This document shows, piece by piece, positions 37,420-46,281 of a stretch of 64,000 bases of DNA. Under the pieces are notes generated by a model. The model ran no database searches. It was not told the DNA's origin and worked only from the letters and a program-made list of their open reading frames with translations. Both the position numbers and the translations under genes were made by a program. Every line of letters begins with the position of its first letter. Position 1 is the stretch's first letter. The stretch is from Kocuria turfanensis (GTDB lineage Bacteria > Actinomycetota > Actinomycetes > Actinomycetales > Micrococcaceae): contig NZ_CP014480.1 in NCBI RefSeq assembly GCF_001580365.1, positions 620,001 through 684,000 of the forward strand, given 5' to 3'.

Positions 37420-37624
37420 GAGAACTCCTTCTCTTGATCTGCTGGAGAACGGGCACCCGGGAGGGGCCCGCCGCGGACGAATCCCGCCGGGGGGCGGGCT
37501 GCAACTCGTTCGCTGTTATTAGTAACCATACTGGCTATCAGCCCGCTGGCCAATGGATTCTCCCAGAGTGAAACTGCTGGATCCGCGGCGGTCCCCCGCG
37601 CATGATGCCCCGACCCCGGTCCGC
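37420..37624. promoter_or_regulatory. AT-rich promoter region of the DUF2382 gene
   Basis: Most of this 205-base gap is unremarkable, but 37513-37545 is AT-rich for this genome. On the minus strand it reads TAGCCAGTATGGTTACTAATAAC, holding TACTAA as a possible -10. I cannot assign a sigma factor. Confidence 0.4.
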
Positions 37625-40600
37625 TCACCGGGCCGGTGAGCGGACCGCTGAGCGTGCCGCTGAGCGGGCCGAGGAGCGGACGGCCGCCGGGGTCGCCGGG
37701 TCGGCGAGGTCCCAGGCCTGCTCCGCGCTGAGACTGATCCCGCGGGGGCCCGTGCGCCGGGTGCGCCCGCGCACCAGCAGCAGCCGCGTGCCGAACAGGT
37801 GCTGCCCCGAGCGCTCCTGGGCGTCGGGGAAGAAGGCGCAGTCCACCGCGCCCGTGCCGTCGTCGAGACTGACGAAGACCACCCGCCGGCCGCTGCGCAG
37901 GGGCGGGGTCATGGTCGAGACCCGCACGCCCGCCACGAGCACCTCGGACCGGTTGCGCAGCTCCAGCAGCCGCTCGGCGGGCACGGCCCCCAGCTCCCGC
38001 AGCAGGGGGGCCCAGCTGTCCAGGAGGTGCGCGGAGACGTCGACCGCGAGCAGGTCCAGCTCGGTGCGCACCTTCTCCTCGACGGTGGGCTCGGGCCGTT
38101 CCGCGGGCAGGCCCCGCAGCTCCAGGTCCCCCAGGTCCAGGGCCAGCTGCCCCTGGACCTCCCGGCTCCCGGGGTCCCGGGGCGGACGGGCGCTGTCCGC
38201 CCGGGTGCGCAGGGCGTGCACCAGGTCGGCGCGGGAGGCGGTTCCCCCGGAGCGGCGCAGCAGGCCGTCGAAGGCGCCGACGGCGGCGAGGCGCTCGAGG
38301 GTGCGCCGGGCGGGGCGGGCCCGCTGCCGCAGGTCCGCGAGCGAGGCATAGGGCTGCCCGGCCACGATCCGGCGCACCTCGGCCTGCGAGACCCCGTGGA
38401 TGCCCGTCAGGGCCAGGCGCACGCCCAGGCGCCCGGGGTCCTCCGCCAGCCGCTCCACCCGGTAGTGCTCGTCGGAGCGGTTGACGTCCACCGGCAGGAC
38501 GGGGATGCCCATCCGCCGTGCCTCCCCCACGAGCAGGCGCTTGGGGTACATCCCGGGGTCGTGCTCCCAGAGCCCGGCCAGGAACGCCTCCGGGTGGTGG
38601 GCCTTCAGCCACGCGGACTGGTAGGTGGGCACCGCGAAGGCCGCGCCGTGGGCCTTGCAGAAGCCGAACGAGCCGAAGGCCGCCAGGATCCCCCACACCC
38701 GGTCCACGACGTCCAGGGGGTACTCCCGCTCCCGGGCCCGCTCGCGGAAGTACGCCTCCACCTCGAGCTGCCGGTCCGAGCCGAGCCGGCGGCGCAGCTC
38801 GTCGGCCCGGGCCAGACCGCAGCCGGTGAAGGCGTCGAGGATGCGCAGGACCTGTTCGTGGAAGACGGTCACCCCGTGGGTCTCGGCGAGGATCGGGTCG
38901 AGGCGCGGGTGGACGGTGACGGGCCGGGACCAGCCGTGGCGGTGCTCCAGATAGGGCCGGACCATGTCCGAGTGCATGGGGCCGGGGCGGAAGAGGGAGA
39001 TGTCCACGACGAGGTCGCCGAAGCTCGTCGGCGCCATCTTGCCGATGAGCTCGCGCTGGCCCGGGGACTCGATCTGGAAGCAGCCCAGGGTGTGGGTCGA
39101 GCGGATGAGCTCGAACGTGGCCTCGTCGTCGACGGGGACGGACTCCAGGTCCAGGCGGGGCCGTCCGGGATGGATGCGGGCCACCTCCTCGACGGCGTGG
39201 GCGAGGGCGGACTGCATCCGCACGCCGAGGACGTCGAGCTTGAGCATGCCCATGGGGTCCATGTCGTGCTTGTCGAACTGGCTCATCGGCATCCCGGCCC
39301 CGCCGGCCTGCACCGGGGTGCGGTCCAGGAGGGAGCGGTCCCCCAGGATCACCCCGCACGGGTGCATGGAGATGTGCCGGGGCAGGCGGTCCAGGCGCTC
39401 GGTGAGGTCCACGAGCAGGTCCAGCTGCTTCTCCCGGGACACCTGCTCGGCGAACTCCCGCAGCTCCGGCTGGCGGGCGAGGGTCTCGCGCAGGGCCGAG
39501 GCCGGCAGGTGCCACAGCTGCTTGGCCACCGTGTCCACGGTCTCGGGGTCCAGTCCGAGCGCCAGCCCCGCGTCCCGGACGGCGCCGCGGGCCCGGTAGG
39601 CGTTCTGCATGCTCATGAGGCTCACCCGCTCGGCGCCGAAGCGGTCGAAGATCTCCCGGTAGACGCGGTGGCGCTGGGCGGACTCGACGTCGATGTCGAT
39701 GTCCGGCAGGGTCGAGCGGTCGGGCGAGAGGAAGCGCTCGAAGAGCAGGTCGTGCTCCAGGGGGTCCACCTGGGAGACGTCGAGCAGGTAGTTGACGAGC
39801 GAGGAGACCCCGGAGCCGCGGGCGGCGTGCCGGACGCCCATCGCCCCGATCATCGCGGAGACCTCGGCCACGGTGAGGAAGTAGGAGGCGAAGCCCAGCT
39901 CCCCGATCACCCCCAGCTCCCGGTCCAGCCGGGACCGCACCGCCGGGCCCGCCCGGCGGCCCGGGTAGCGCCGCGCCAGGCCGGCCTCGCAGCGGGCCCG
40001 CAGCTCCGCGGGCGCCGGGCGCCGCAGGCCCAGCACGGAGGCCTCGGGCACCACCGGGCGCCCCCAGCCGCAGTCGGCCACCGGGTCCAGGCGGCTCCGG
40101 TCGGCGATCCGCTGGGTGCCCGCCAGCAGGGCCGTGGCGCCGGCGACCCCGAGGTCGGCGGCCCGGGCGACCTCCGCGGCCAGCGAGCGCATCTGCCGGG
40201 TGGACTTGAGCCAGCCCTGGCCGTTGGGCTGCAGCGGCTCCGTCGGGGGCGCCCGACGGTCGGCGGCGCCCCCGCCGCCGGACGGACCGGCCCGGCCGAG
40301 GGCCTCGAGCGGGGTGAGGGCGCGGGCGGCGTCGAGGACGTCGGCGGTCGCCGCCTCGGCGGGGGTGGCGTAGCGCACCGCGTTGGTCAGCACGGGGGTC
40401 AGCCCCGCCTCGACGGCGGCGCGCAGCAGCCGGGCCGCGTGGGAGGTGCTGCACGCGGTGCCGGGGGCGGCCAGGTGGGTGACCACCTCCACGGCGAGCG
40501 CCTCCGCCGGCAGCCGGGCCCGCCAGCGGGCCAGGGCGGCGCGGCCGGCGCGGTAGCGGCGGGCGGCAAGCTCCTGCCCGACGTCGGAGGCCGGCCCGAG

Positions 40601-41005
40601 CAGCACGCTCAGCAGGGGGCCCGTGCACCCGGGGCGGACGGCGTGGGCGGCGATCTGGTCCGGGTCCACCCCGGGCGGGCCGCCGCCGGCGTGGGCGGCG
40701 GAGACGAGCCGGCACAGGGCGGCGTAGCCGGCACCGGCGGTCCCGCCGGCGGCGAGGACCAGCACGCGGCCGAGGACGCGCTCGCGCCCGGGACCGTACA
40801 GGGCGAGGTCGACGCCCAGGACGGGGTCGATGCCGTGCTCCCGGCACGCGCCCAGGTGCTTGACCGCGCCGTAGAGCCCGTCCCGGTCGGTGCAGGCGAG
40901 CACCTCCGCGCCGTCCGCGGCCGCCGCGGCGACGAGGACGGAGGGCCGGCTCACCCCGTAGTGGGCGCTGAAGGCGGTGGCGACGTGCAGGTGCGGAAAG
41001 CTCAC
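37625..41005 (-). CDS. dnaE2: Error-prone DNA polymerase III alpha subunit DnaE2 (ImuC)
   Basis: A 1126-residue C-family polymerase used for damage-induced mutagenesis. The N-terminal PHP domain begins HLHVATAFSAHYGVSRP; the polymerase palm holds the PDIDIDVES catalytic triad (about 433-441) and GSGVSSLVNYLL; fingers, helix-hairpin-helix and OB domains follow. The C-terminus is replaced by a low-complexity SARSAARSAVRS tail with repeats in DNA. The GTG start is fixed by a promoter just upstream with a LexA box. ImuA and ImuB, its usual partners, are not in the window. Confidence 0.95.
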   Translation of the reverse strand: MSFPHLHVATAFSAHYGVSRPSVLVAAAAADGAEVLACTDRDGLYGAVKHLGACREHGIDPVLGVDLALYGPGRERVLGRVLVLAAGGTAGAGYAALCRLVSAAHAGGGPPGVDPDQIAAHAVRPGCTGPLLSVLLGPASDVGQELAARRYRAGRAALARWRARLPAEALAVEVVTHLAAPGTACSTSHAARLLRAAVEAGLTPVLTNAVRYATPAEAATADVLDAARALTPLEALGRAGPSGGGGAADRRAPPTEPLQPNGQGWLKSTRQMRSLAAEVARAADLGVAGATALLAGTQRIADRSRLDPVADCGWGRPVVPEASVLGLRRPAPAELRARCEAGLARRYPGRRAGPAVRSRLDRELGVIGELGFASYFLTVAEVSAMIGAMGVRHAARGSGVSSLVNYLLDVSQVDPLEHDLLFERFLSPDRSTLPDIDIDVESAQRHRVYREIFDRFGAERVSLMSMQNAYRARGAVRDAGLALGLDPETVDTVAKQLWHLPASALRETLARQPELREFAEQVSREKQLDLLVDLTERLDRLPRHISMHPCGVILGDRSLLDRTPVQAGGAGMPMSQFDKHDMDPMGMLKLDVLGVRMQSALAHAVEEVARIHPGRPRLDLESVPVDDEATFELIRSTHTLGCFQIESPGQRELIGKMAPTSFGDLVVDISLFRPGPMHSDMVRPYLEHRHGWSRPVTVHPRLDPILAETHGVTVFHEQVLRILDAFTGCGLARADELRRRLGSDRQLEVEAYFRERAREREYPLDVVDRVWGILAAFGSFGFCKAHGAAFAVPTYQSAWLKAHHPEAFLAGLWEHDPGMYPKRLLVGEARRMGIPVLPVDVNRSDEHYRVERLAEDPGRLGVRLALTGIHGVSQAEVRRIVAGQPYASLADLRQRARPARRTLERLAAVGAFDGLLRRSGGTASRADLVHALRTRADSARPPRDPGSREVQGQLALDLGDLELRGLPAERPEPTVEEKVRTELDLLAVDVSAHLLDSWAPLLRELGAVPAERLLELRNRSEVLVAGVRVSTMTPPLRSGRRVVFVSLDDGTGAVDCAFFPDAQERSGQHLFGTRLLLVRGRTRRTGPRGISLSAEQAWDLADPATPAAVRSSARSAARSAVRSPAR

Positions 41006-41040
41006 ACCGGTATTCGAATATGTGTTCGAACTTAAGTCAA
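41006..41040 (-). promoter_or_regulatory. LexA-controlled, probably leaderless dnaE2 promoter
   Basis: On the minus strand: TTGACT (41040-41035), a 17-base spacer, TCGAAT (41017-41012), then six bases to the GTG start at 41005. Overlapping the spacer and -10 is TCGAAC-ACAT-ATTCGA (41029-41014), a 15-of-16-class match to the actinobacterial LexA box with one mismatch. Transcription would start at or within a base of the start codon, so the mRNA has no ribosome site. Confidence 0.85.
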
Positions 41041-41068
41041 TTGCAAACGCCGGTGCGGGGCGGGCGGA

Positions 41069-42037
41069 TCACGCCCCGGCGAACTGGGGCAGCACGGCGT
41101 CCCCGAAGGCGTCGAGGAAGGACGCCTGCTCCTGTCCCACGTGGTGCAGGTGGATCTCGTCGAAGCCGAGCTCGGCGTACTCGTGCAGCCACTGCGCGTG
41201 CCGGCCGAGGTCGGCGGAGACGTTGACCGCCCCGGCGATCTGCTCGTCCCCGACGTCCTGCTGGACCGCCTTGCGCTGGTAGTCCTGCGGGGAGGCGAGC
41301 TCGGCCATGGTGACGGGGTCGAAGACGTTGGTGCGCCACTGGTCGAAGGCGATCGCCCGGGCCTGCTCCAGGGAGGGCGCCCAGCTCAGGTGCACCTGCA
41401 GGGCGGTCCGCCCGGTGCCGCCGGCCTCGCGCCAGGTCCCGAGCATCCGGCGCAGGTCCTCGAGGGGCTGGTTGACGGTGATGAACCCGTCGGCCACGGG
41501 GGCGAAGCGGCGGACGGTGGCCGGGGTGAGGGCGGCCACCAGCAGGGGCGGGGCGACCTCCGGGGGGTCCCAGACCCGGGCGCGGTCGGCGTGCAGCGGT
41601 GCGCGGTGGCTGACCTCCTCCCCCGCGTGCAGGCGGCGGACGACGTCGAAGCTCGCCTCGAGGAACTGCTGGCGCTGCTCCTTCTCCGGCCACTCCGGGC
41701 TGACCGGGCGCTCGTTGAGCCGCTGCCCGCTGCCCAGGGCGGCCCAGAGCCGGCCGGGGAACATGCGGGCGAGGGTGGCAGTGGCCTGGGCGGTGACCAC
41801 GGGGTGGTAGCGCCGGCCCGGGGCGTGCACGAACCCGAACGGCAGCGCCGTGGTGGCCAGCGCCGCGCCCAGCCAGGACAGGGCGAAGCCGGAGTGGCCC
41901 TGGCGCGGGGACCACGGCTCCAGGTGGTCGGAGCACATGGCGGCGCCGAAGCCGGCCTGCTCGGCGTGCCGGACGTCGCGCAGCAGCTGCTCGGGCGGGA
42001 TCTGCTCGTGGGAGGCGTGGAAGCCGATGGTCGCCAT
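41069..42037 (-). CDS. LLM-class oxidoreductase, TIGR03885 (non-F420) type
   Basis: A 322-residue luciferase-like protein. FHASHEQIPPEQLL at the N-terminus, CSDHLEPWSPRQGHSGFALSWLGAAL (the flavin-binding barrel), ALGSGQRLNE and the C-terminal ELGFDEIHLHHVGQEQASFLDAFG are the actinobacterial TIGR03885 pattern. These flavin-dependent enzymes have unknown substrate and a suspected loss of F420 use. The start ATG follows GGAGGG and a GGGGTC repeat tract. It lies between dnaE2 and FAH; no operon proof. Confidence 0.85.
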   Translation of the reverse strand: MATIGFHASHEQIPPEQLLRDVRHAEQAGFGAAMCSDHLEPWSPRQGHSGFALSWLGAALATTALPFGFVHAPGRRYHPVVTAQATATLARMFPGRLWAALGSGQRLNERPVSPEWPEKEQRQQFLEASFDVVRRLHAGEEVSHRAPLHADRARVWDPPEVAPPLLVAALTPATVRRFAPVADGFITVNQPLEDLRRMLGTWREAGGTGRTALQVHLSWAPSLEQARAIAFDQWRTNVFDPVTMAELASPQDYQRKAVQQDVGDEQIAGAVNVSADLGRHAQWLHEYAELGFDEIHLHHVGQEQASFLDAFGDAVLPQFAGA

Positions 42038-42047
42038 GGGGCCCTCC

Positions 42048-42078
<31 letters not shown>

Positions 42079-42115
42079 ATGGGTGCCGTCGGCCGGCCCG
42101 GACGGCCAGCCCGGG

Positions 42116-42955
42116 TCAGGAGCTCCGGGTCAGGAGCTCCTCGGCGGGGGTGCAGACGTTGCGCAGCTGCCCGATGCCCTCGATCTCGGTGACGACCTCC
42201 TGGCCGTCGCGCAACCAGATCCGGCGGGGCTTCTTGGCCAGGCCCACCCCGGCGGGGGTGCCGCAGGCCACGAGGTCCCCGGGCTCGAGGGTCAGGAACC
42301 GGCTGAGGTACTCGACCAGCGCCACGGCGGAGAAGATCATCCGGTCGGTGCCCGAGTCCTGGTGGAGCACGCCGTCGACGCTGCAGCGGATGGCCAGCCC
42401 CGCCTCGGGGTCGACCTCGTCCGGGGTCACGACCACGGGCCCCACCGGGGTGGTGCGGTCGAAGTTCTTGCCCTGGAACCACTCGGAGGTCCGGCCCTGC
42501 CAGTCCCGCACCGAGATGTCGTTCATGATCGTGTACCCGGCGATGGCGGCGCGGGCCTGCTCCGGCGTGGCGTGGCGCAGGGGCGAGCCGATCACCGCGG
42601 TCAGCTCGGCCTCCCAGTCGATCTTCTCGGACTCCTCCGGCATGGCGATGGGGTCGGTGGGGCCGATCAGCGCGGTGGCGTACTTCGCGAAGATCGTGGG
42701 GTGCTCCGGGATCTCCTGGCCGACCTCCTCCGCGTGGTCGTAGTAGTTGAGCCCCGCGCACAGGATCTTGCCGGGGCGCAGCACGGGCGCCGCCAGCTCC
42801 TCCGGGGCGGGCGCGGGACCCGGCTCCCCGGCCAGCCGCAGGTCGCCCCCGGCGAGGAGGGCCCCGACGTCGGGGACGGGCAGGTAGACGGTCTCCCCCG
42901 CCTCCTGGCGGAAGGCCTGGGTGGTGCCGTTGCGTCGCACGGTGCCGAGTCTCAC
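42116..42955 (-). CDS. Fumarylacetoacetate hydrolase (FAH) family protein
   Basis: A 279-residue FAH-fold enzyme; such enzymes cleave carbon-carbon bonds or decarboxylate ketoacid catabolites. The metal site is suggested by CAGLNYYDHAEE, DWEAELTAVIG (about 110-120), and NDISVRDWQGR; the GDLVACGTPAGVG signature lies near 225-237. The GTG start follows AAAGGCGG. Its substrate is unknown; the LLM gene downstream could be in the same pathway, which is inference only. Confidence 0.9.
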   Translation of the reverse strand: MRLGTVRRNGTTQAFRQEAGETVYLPVPDVGALLAGGDLRLAGEPGPAPAPEELAAPVLRPGKILCAGLNYYDHAEEVGQEIPEHPTIFAKYATALIGPTDPIAMPEESEKIDWEAELTAVIGSPLRHATPEQARAAIAGYTIMNDISVRDWQGRTSEWFQGKNFDRTTPVGPVVVTPDEVDPEAGLAIRCSVDGVLHQDSGTDRMIFSAVALVEYLSRFLTLEPGDLVACGTPAGVGLAKKPRRIWLRDGQEVVTEIEGIGQLRNVCTPAEELLTRSS

Positions 42956-43064
42956 GGGTGCCGCCTTTCTGTGCCGCGGGTGCTGCGCCTCCGGGCTCCC
43001 CCGCGCGCGGCGGGCGGGCCCTGCACTCCGATCCTATGCGCCCGGGGCGCGGTGGCCGGCGCCC

Positions 43065-43388
43065 CTAGGCGCAGCGCACCACCTGGGTCCCCGAGGCGCT
43101 GGTGGCCGCCAGCAGCCGCCAGCGACCGGTGTCGAGGGTGTGGACGAGCTCGAGGGTCAGCAGCTCCGAGCGGACGGTGAGCTGGACCTGGACCCGCCAC
43201 ATCTGCTGGTCCACCGCCCCGATCCCGCGGTCCTTGGGCAGCCGGGCGTCCTCGGCCCACCACGCCCGGCGCTCGTACCAGCGCACGGGGTCCTGCGCCA
43301 CCCGGTAGCCCCGTCCGCGCCAGCGCACGGTCACCGGCACGCCGCCGGCGTCGCAGTCCACCTCGACGCCCTCCGTCAGAAAGCCCAC
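43065..43388 (-). CDS. DUF6504 protein
   Basis: A 107-residue protein. It matches the small family seen beside imuB/dnaE2 in many Actinobacteria: FLTEGVEVDCDAGGVPVTVRWRG, a W-rich middle (WYERRAWWAED), and C-terminal LVHTLDTGRWRLLA. The GTG start is set by GGAGGGG five bases upstream. It lies only 2 kb upstream of dnaE2 on the same strand, separated by LLM and FAH genes. Upstream lie two GAACACCTGT sites. Function in DNA-damage tolerance is inferred. Confidence 0.8.
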   Translation of the reverse strand: MGFLTEGVEVDCDAGGVPVTVRWRGRGYRVAQDPVRWYERRAWWAEDARLPKDRGIGAVDQQMWRVQVQLTVRSELLTLELVHTLDTGRWRLLAATSASGTQVVRCA

Positions 43389-43452
43389 GACGGCCCCTCC
43401 CTTCCTCGGTCCCGGCGCCCGCCGTGCGGCGCGCCCTGTCCTCTGGAAGCTA

Positions 43453-43464
43453 GAACACCTGTAC
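43453..43464. promoter_or_regulatory. LexA-like half site, proximal
   Basis: GAACACCTGTAC: GAAC-N4-GTAC, one mismatch from GAAC-N4-GTTC. It lies 65 bases upstream of the DUF6504 start. Confidence 0.45.
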
Positions 43465-43494
43465 GACAGGCTAACCCTCCGGACAGCTTCGACG

Positions 43495-43506
43495 GAACAC
43501 CTGTTC
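43495..43506. promoter_or_regulatory. LexA-like site GAAC-ACCT-GTTC
   Basis: A perfect GAAC-N4-GTTC core, flanked by G and C instead of the preferred C and G. It is 42 bases (four helical turns) from the proximal copy, and the two share GAACACCTGT. Confidence 0.55.
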
Positions 43507-43715
43507 CCCGGCGGTGGCCGCTTCCGCGCGGGCCGGTCACCGCCCTGCCCCGCGCTCCGGGTGCGCCGGGGAGCGGCGGGGAAGCATGGACAAGACCGGC
43601 GAAATGGATACGCTGAAAGCACGGAGGGCTTGCCCCGCGAGACCCCCCGGGTCGTCCCCTGTCCCCTCGCCCGACCCACGCCGGAGCACCCGGCGCCGAC
43701 ATCACGGAGGCCTCC

Positions 43716-44231
43716 ATGACCGGAACCATCACGCTGATCGCCCACACGACGGAGAACACCAGGACTCCTGCCGTGTCCCTGCGACCGGCCACCCCGGAGG
43801 ACGCCGAGAGTCTCGCCCAGCTCTACTACTCCTCCTACGAGCAGGGCGGGGTCTCCAGCCTCGAGGAGGCGCGCACGGTGATCCGGGGCGTCTTCGACGG
43901 CGAGTACGGGCCCTTCCTGCCCGAGGCCTCGCCGGTGGTGGTGGACGACGACGGGACCATCGTGGCCGCGGCCCTGGTCCTGGCCCGGCGCGTCGGCGAG
44001 GACCTGCCCGACGCCCCCTACATCTTCGAGCTGTTCACCGCGGCCTCCCGCCGCCGGCAGGGCCTGGCCGAGCAGCTGGTGCGCTGCGCCATGAGCACCC
44101 TCTACGACCACGGCTACGACCAGGTGAGCCTGCGCATCGCGGAGGACAACGCGGCGGCGCTCGCGCTGTACCTGACGCTCGACTTCAACCGCTGGGTCCC
44201 CGAGACGGACTACGAGACGGACTACGTCTGA
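43716..44231 (+). CDS. GNAT-family N-acetyltransferase
   Basis: A 171-residue acetyl-CoA-dependent transferase. The fold is visible from SLRPATPEDAESLAQLYYSSY (about 21-41), the acetyl-CoA loop SRRRQGLAEQLVRCAM (approx 110-125; the usual Q/RxxGxG/A form) and LRIAEDNAAALALYLTLDF (around 138-156). GGAGG is five bases before the ATG. It is divergent from DUF6504 and shares the control region. Acceptor unknown. Confidence 0.9.
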   Translation: MTGTITLIAHTTENTRTPAVSLRPATPEDAESLAQLYYSSYEQGGVSSLEEARTVIRGVFDGEYGPFLPEASPVVVDDDGTIVAAALVLARRVGEDLPDAPYIFELFTAASRRRQGLAEQLVRCAMSTLYDHGYDQVSLRIAEDNAAALALYLTLDFNRWVPETDYETDYV

Positions 44232-44249
44232 GCCCCGGCGGGGCCGGGC

Positions 44250-44669
44250 TCACAGCGTGAGGTCCTCCCGGACCGGGGGGTCGGCCGCGACGTCCACGAA
44301 CCGGGCCCAGTGCAGGCGCACGGCCACGAGCCGGGTGCTGTCCTTGCCCGTGGCGCCCGGGTGACGGGACTCCAGCAGCTCGCCGGCGTCCTGCGCCGCA
44401 GGGCCCTCGAGCACCGCGGCGCGCCCCTCGAGCTGGAACTCCTGGCCGTCCCCCGAGACCACCACCAGGGAGACCCGGGGGTCGGCCCGCAGGTTCGCGT
44501 ACTTGCGGCTGCGCTCGTTCGTGCCGAAGACCAGCCGCCCGTCCTCGTGGGCCGCGAGGTTGATCCACGCGGACTCGGGGCAGCCGGTGCCGCTGTTGGT
44601 CGCCACGACCCCGCCGCCGTGGGCCCGCACGAAGTCGCGGACCCGGCGGAGGGCCTCCCCGGCGCTCAG
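44250..44669 (-). CDS. PPOX-fold (pyridoxamine phosphate oxidase-like) protein, probable CTG start
   Basis: A flavin-binding split-barrel protein of about 139 residues. Landmarks are GGGVVATNSGTGCPESAWIN, LVFGTNERSRKYANLRADPR (about 47-66) and VSLVVVSGDGQEFQLEGRAAVL. Its first codon appears to be CTG at 44669-44667, overlapping the SRAP stop (CTGA) with GGAG six bases before it. The next usable start, a GTG within DFVRAH, would cut off the first helix. Convergent with GNAT. Confidence 0.75.
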   Translation of the reverse strand: MSAGEALRRVRDFVRAHGGGVVATNSGTGCPESAWINLAAHEDGRLVFGTNERSRKYANLRADPRVSLVVVSGDGQEFQLEGRAAVLEGPAAQDAGELLESRHPGATGKDSTRLVAVRLHWARFVDVAADPPVREDLTL

Positions 44670-45502
44670 AACAGGCTCCGCTGCGGGAGGACGAGCTCCG
44701 GGGAGTTGTTGCGCACGTTGCCGACGGCCGGGTCCACCGGGTCGAGCACCCACCGGGCGGCCGTCCGGTGCGCCTCGGCCCGCACCAGGTCCACCAGCTG
44801 CGGGGCGTCGTCCTCCCCCGGGCGCAGCCAGTCGTCGACGTGCTCGGGGGCCAGCGGGATCGGCATCCGGTCGTGCAGCCCGTGCAGCTCCGTGAGCACG
44901 GGGTGCTCGGCGGAGGGCTCCGGGGAGTCGGTGGTGAGGATCGAGCAGGACAGCAGCCACGTGCTGTCCCCGCCGTCCCGGCCGGGCTGCAGGGCCGCCG
45001 AGTGCAGCTCCGCGCCCTCGGGCACCCGCCACCACTCGTAGATCCCGGCGAACCAGATGGTCTCGTCCGGGTCGGCCGGGTGGACGTAGTAGGGCTGCTT
45101 GCGCCCGCCCTTGCCGGGGCCCGGCTCGCGCTTCCACTCGTAGTAGCCGTTGGCGGGGACCGCGCAGCGGCGGGCGCGGACCGCCTTGCGGAAGGACGGC
45201 TTCTCCAGGACGGTCTCCGACCGGGCGTTGAACATCTTCGACCCGACCGCGGGGTCCTTGGCCCAGCCCGGGACCAGTCCCCAGCGGGCCACGTGCAGCT
45301 CGCGGACCAGCTCCCCGCCGTCGTCCCGGCCGTCCCCGCCCGCCAGGCGCTCCAGGACGATGGGCACGTCGGTGGTGGGCGCGGTGTTCCAGTTGGCCCG
45401 CAGCCGCTCGGAGTCGGCCTCGCCGAGGCTCTCGTCCGGGACGGCCCCGGTCTCGGCCACGAGGTCGCCCACGGCCCGGGCGATGACGTAGCGTCCGCAC
45501 AT
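44666..45502 (-). CDS. SRAP-domain protein (YedK/HMCES), abasic-site DNA crosslinker
   Basis: A 278-residue protein of the SOS-response-associated peptidase family, which covalently protects abasic sites in single-stranded DNA. The essential Cys2 (MCGRY) is at the N-terminus; NTAPT (39-43), FNARSET, GYYEWKRE and LHDRMP complete the active site. Longer than E. coli YedK (222 residues), with inserts around 55-72 and 130-150. It fits the damage-response neighbourhood with dnaE2. It lies 38 bases downstream of the lipoate-ligase-like gene. Confidence 0.95.
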   Translation of the reverse strand: MCGRYVIARAVGDLVAETGAVPDESLGEADSERLRANWNTAPTTDVPIVLERLAGGDGRDDGGELVRELHVARWGLVPGWAKDPAVGSKMFNARSETVLEKPSFRKAVRARRCAVPANGYYEWKREPGPGKGGRKQPYYVHPADPDETIWFAGIYEWWRVPEGAELHSAALQPGRDGGDSTWLLSCSILTTDSPEPSAEHPVLTELHGLHDRMPIPLAPEHVDDWLRPGEDDAPQLVDLVRAEAHRTAARWVLDPVDPAVGNVRNNSPELVLPQRSLF

Positions 45503-45540
45503 CTGCTGCCTCCTCGGTCTGCCCGGCGCGCGGCCGGGAC

Positions 45541-46257
45541 TCAGTCGGTGAGCGGCCCGTATCCCAGGTACTCGGAGTACATGCCGTACACCTTGCGGAT
45601 CCCGCGCTCGACGTCGGCCACGGTGGTGCCCGGGCGCAGGTCGTCCACGGCCCCGGCGGTCGCGGGGTCCCACTCCAGGTCCAGGGCGGCGTAGACGTCG
45701 GTGAGCACCGAGCGGATGGGCTCGGACTGCTCGATCACCAGCACGGTGCTGAAGTACCAGGCGCCCGCGACCACCCGCTGGGCGGTGCCGGCCAGCTTCA
45801 CCTTCCGGCCCGGGGTCGACGACGACGCCGGGTGCGTCCCGTGCACGCTGTGCTCCCCGGCGCAGTACTCGCCGGGGATCTCCCCGACGTCGGCCTCGAC
45901 CTCGAGCTCCTCCAGGGCCGCCACGAGCATGTCCCCGAACAGGCGGTAGCGGTCCTGGATGCCCGTGGTCGGGTCCTCGGCCGCCTCGAGGTGGTCCACG
46001 ATCAGGCACCCGCCGTGGTAGGCCGCCGCGCGCCCGCCCACCCGCCGGACCAGGGGCTCGAAGCCGCTCTCGCGGGCGGCCCGGGCGGCGTCGGCGAAGC
46101 CCGGGCGCAGCTCGTCCCGGCGGCCGAAGGCGACCGTGGGCGCCGGTTCGTAGAGGCGCAGCACGGGACCGCTGCGGCGGACGTCGGCGAGGAGGGTCAT
46201 GGCGCTCTCGTAGTCCTGCTGGGCGCCCAGGGACTCGCGCTGGCGGAGTAGTTTCAT
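45541..46257 (-). CDS. Lipoate-protein ligase / octanoyltransferase family protein
   Basis: A 238-residue BPL/LplA-fold protein. RRVGGRAAAYHGGCLIVDHL (about 71-90) is the lipoyl-binding RRxxGG motif; RKVKLAGTAQ (151-160) supplies the acyl-acceptor lysine. The sequence GEYCAGEHSVHG before it differs from LplA and LipM. It may transfer lipoyl or octanoyl groups; the precise member type is not clear. Precedes SRAP on the minus strand. Confidence 0.8.
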   Translation of the reverse strand: MKLLRQRESLGAQQDYESAMTLLADVRRSGPVLRLYEPAPTVAFGRRDELRPGFADAARAARESGFEPLVRRVGGRAAAYHGGCLIVDHLEAAEDPTTGIQDRYRLFGDMLVAALEELEVEADVGEIPGEYCAGEHSVHGTHPASSSTPGRKVKLAGTAQRVVAGAWYFSTVLVIEQSEPIRSVLTDVYAALDLEWDPATAGAVDDLRPGTTVADVERGIRKVYGMYSEYLGYGPLTD

Positions 46258-46281
46258 GCTGGATCCCAGTCTAGTCGCGGG

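Larger units (their letters stand above)
43389..43715. other. Divergent region between DUF6504 and GNAT genes
   Basis: Holds two GAACACCTGT repeats (annotated separately), the palindrome CCTGT-ACG-ACAGG (43458-43470), and promoter-like TGGACA...TACGCT (about 43586-43613) for the GNAT gene. No further gene seen. Confidence 0.5.

Noticed and set aside
37799..41035. Plus-strand 1000-codon open frame opposite dnaE2
   Set aside because: Mirror frame of dnaE2 with no recognisable domain.
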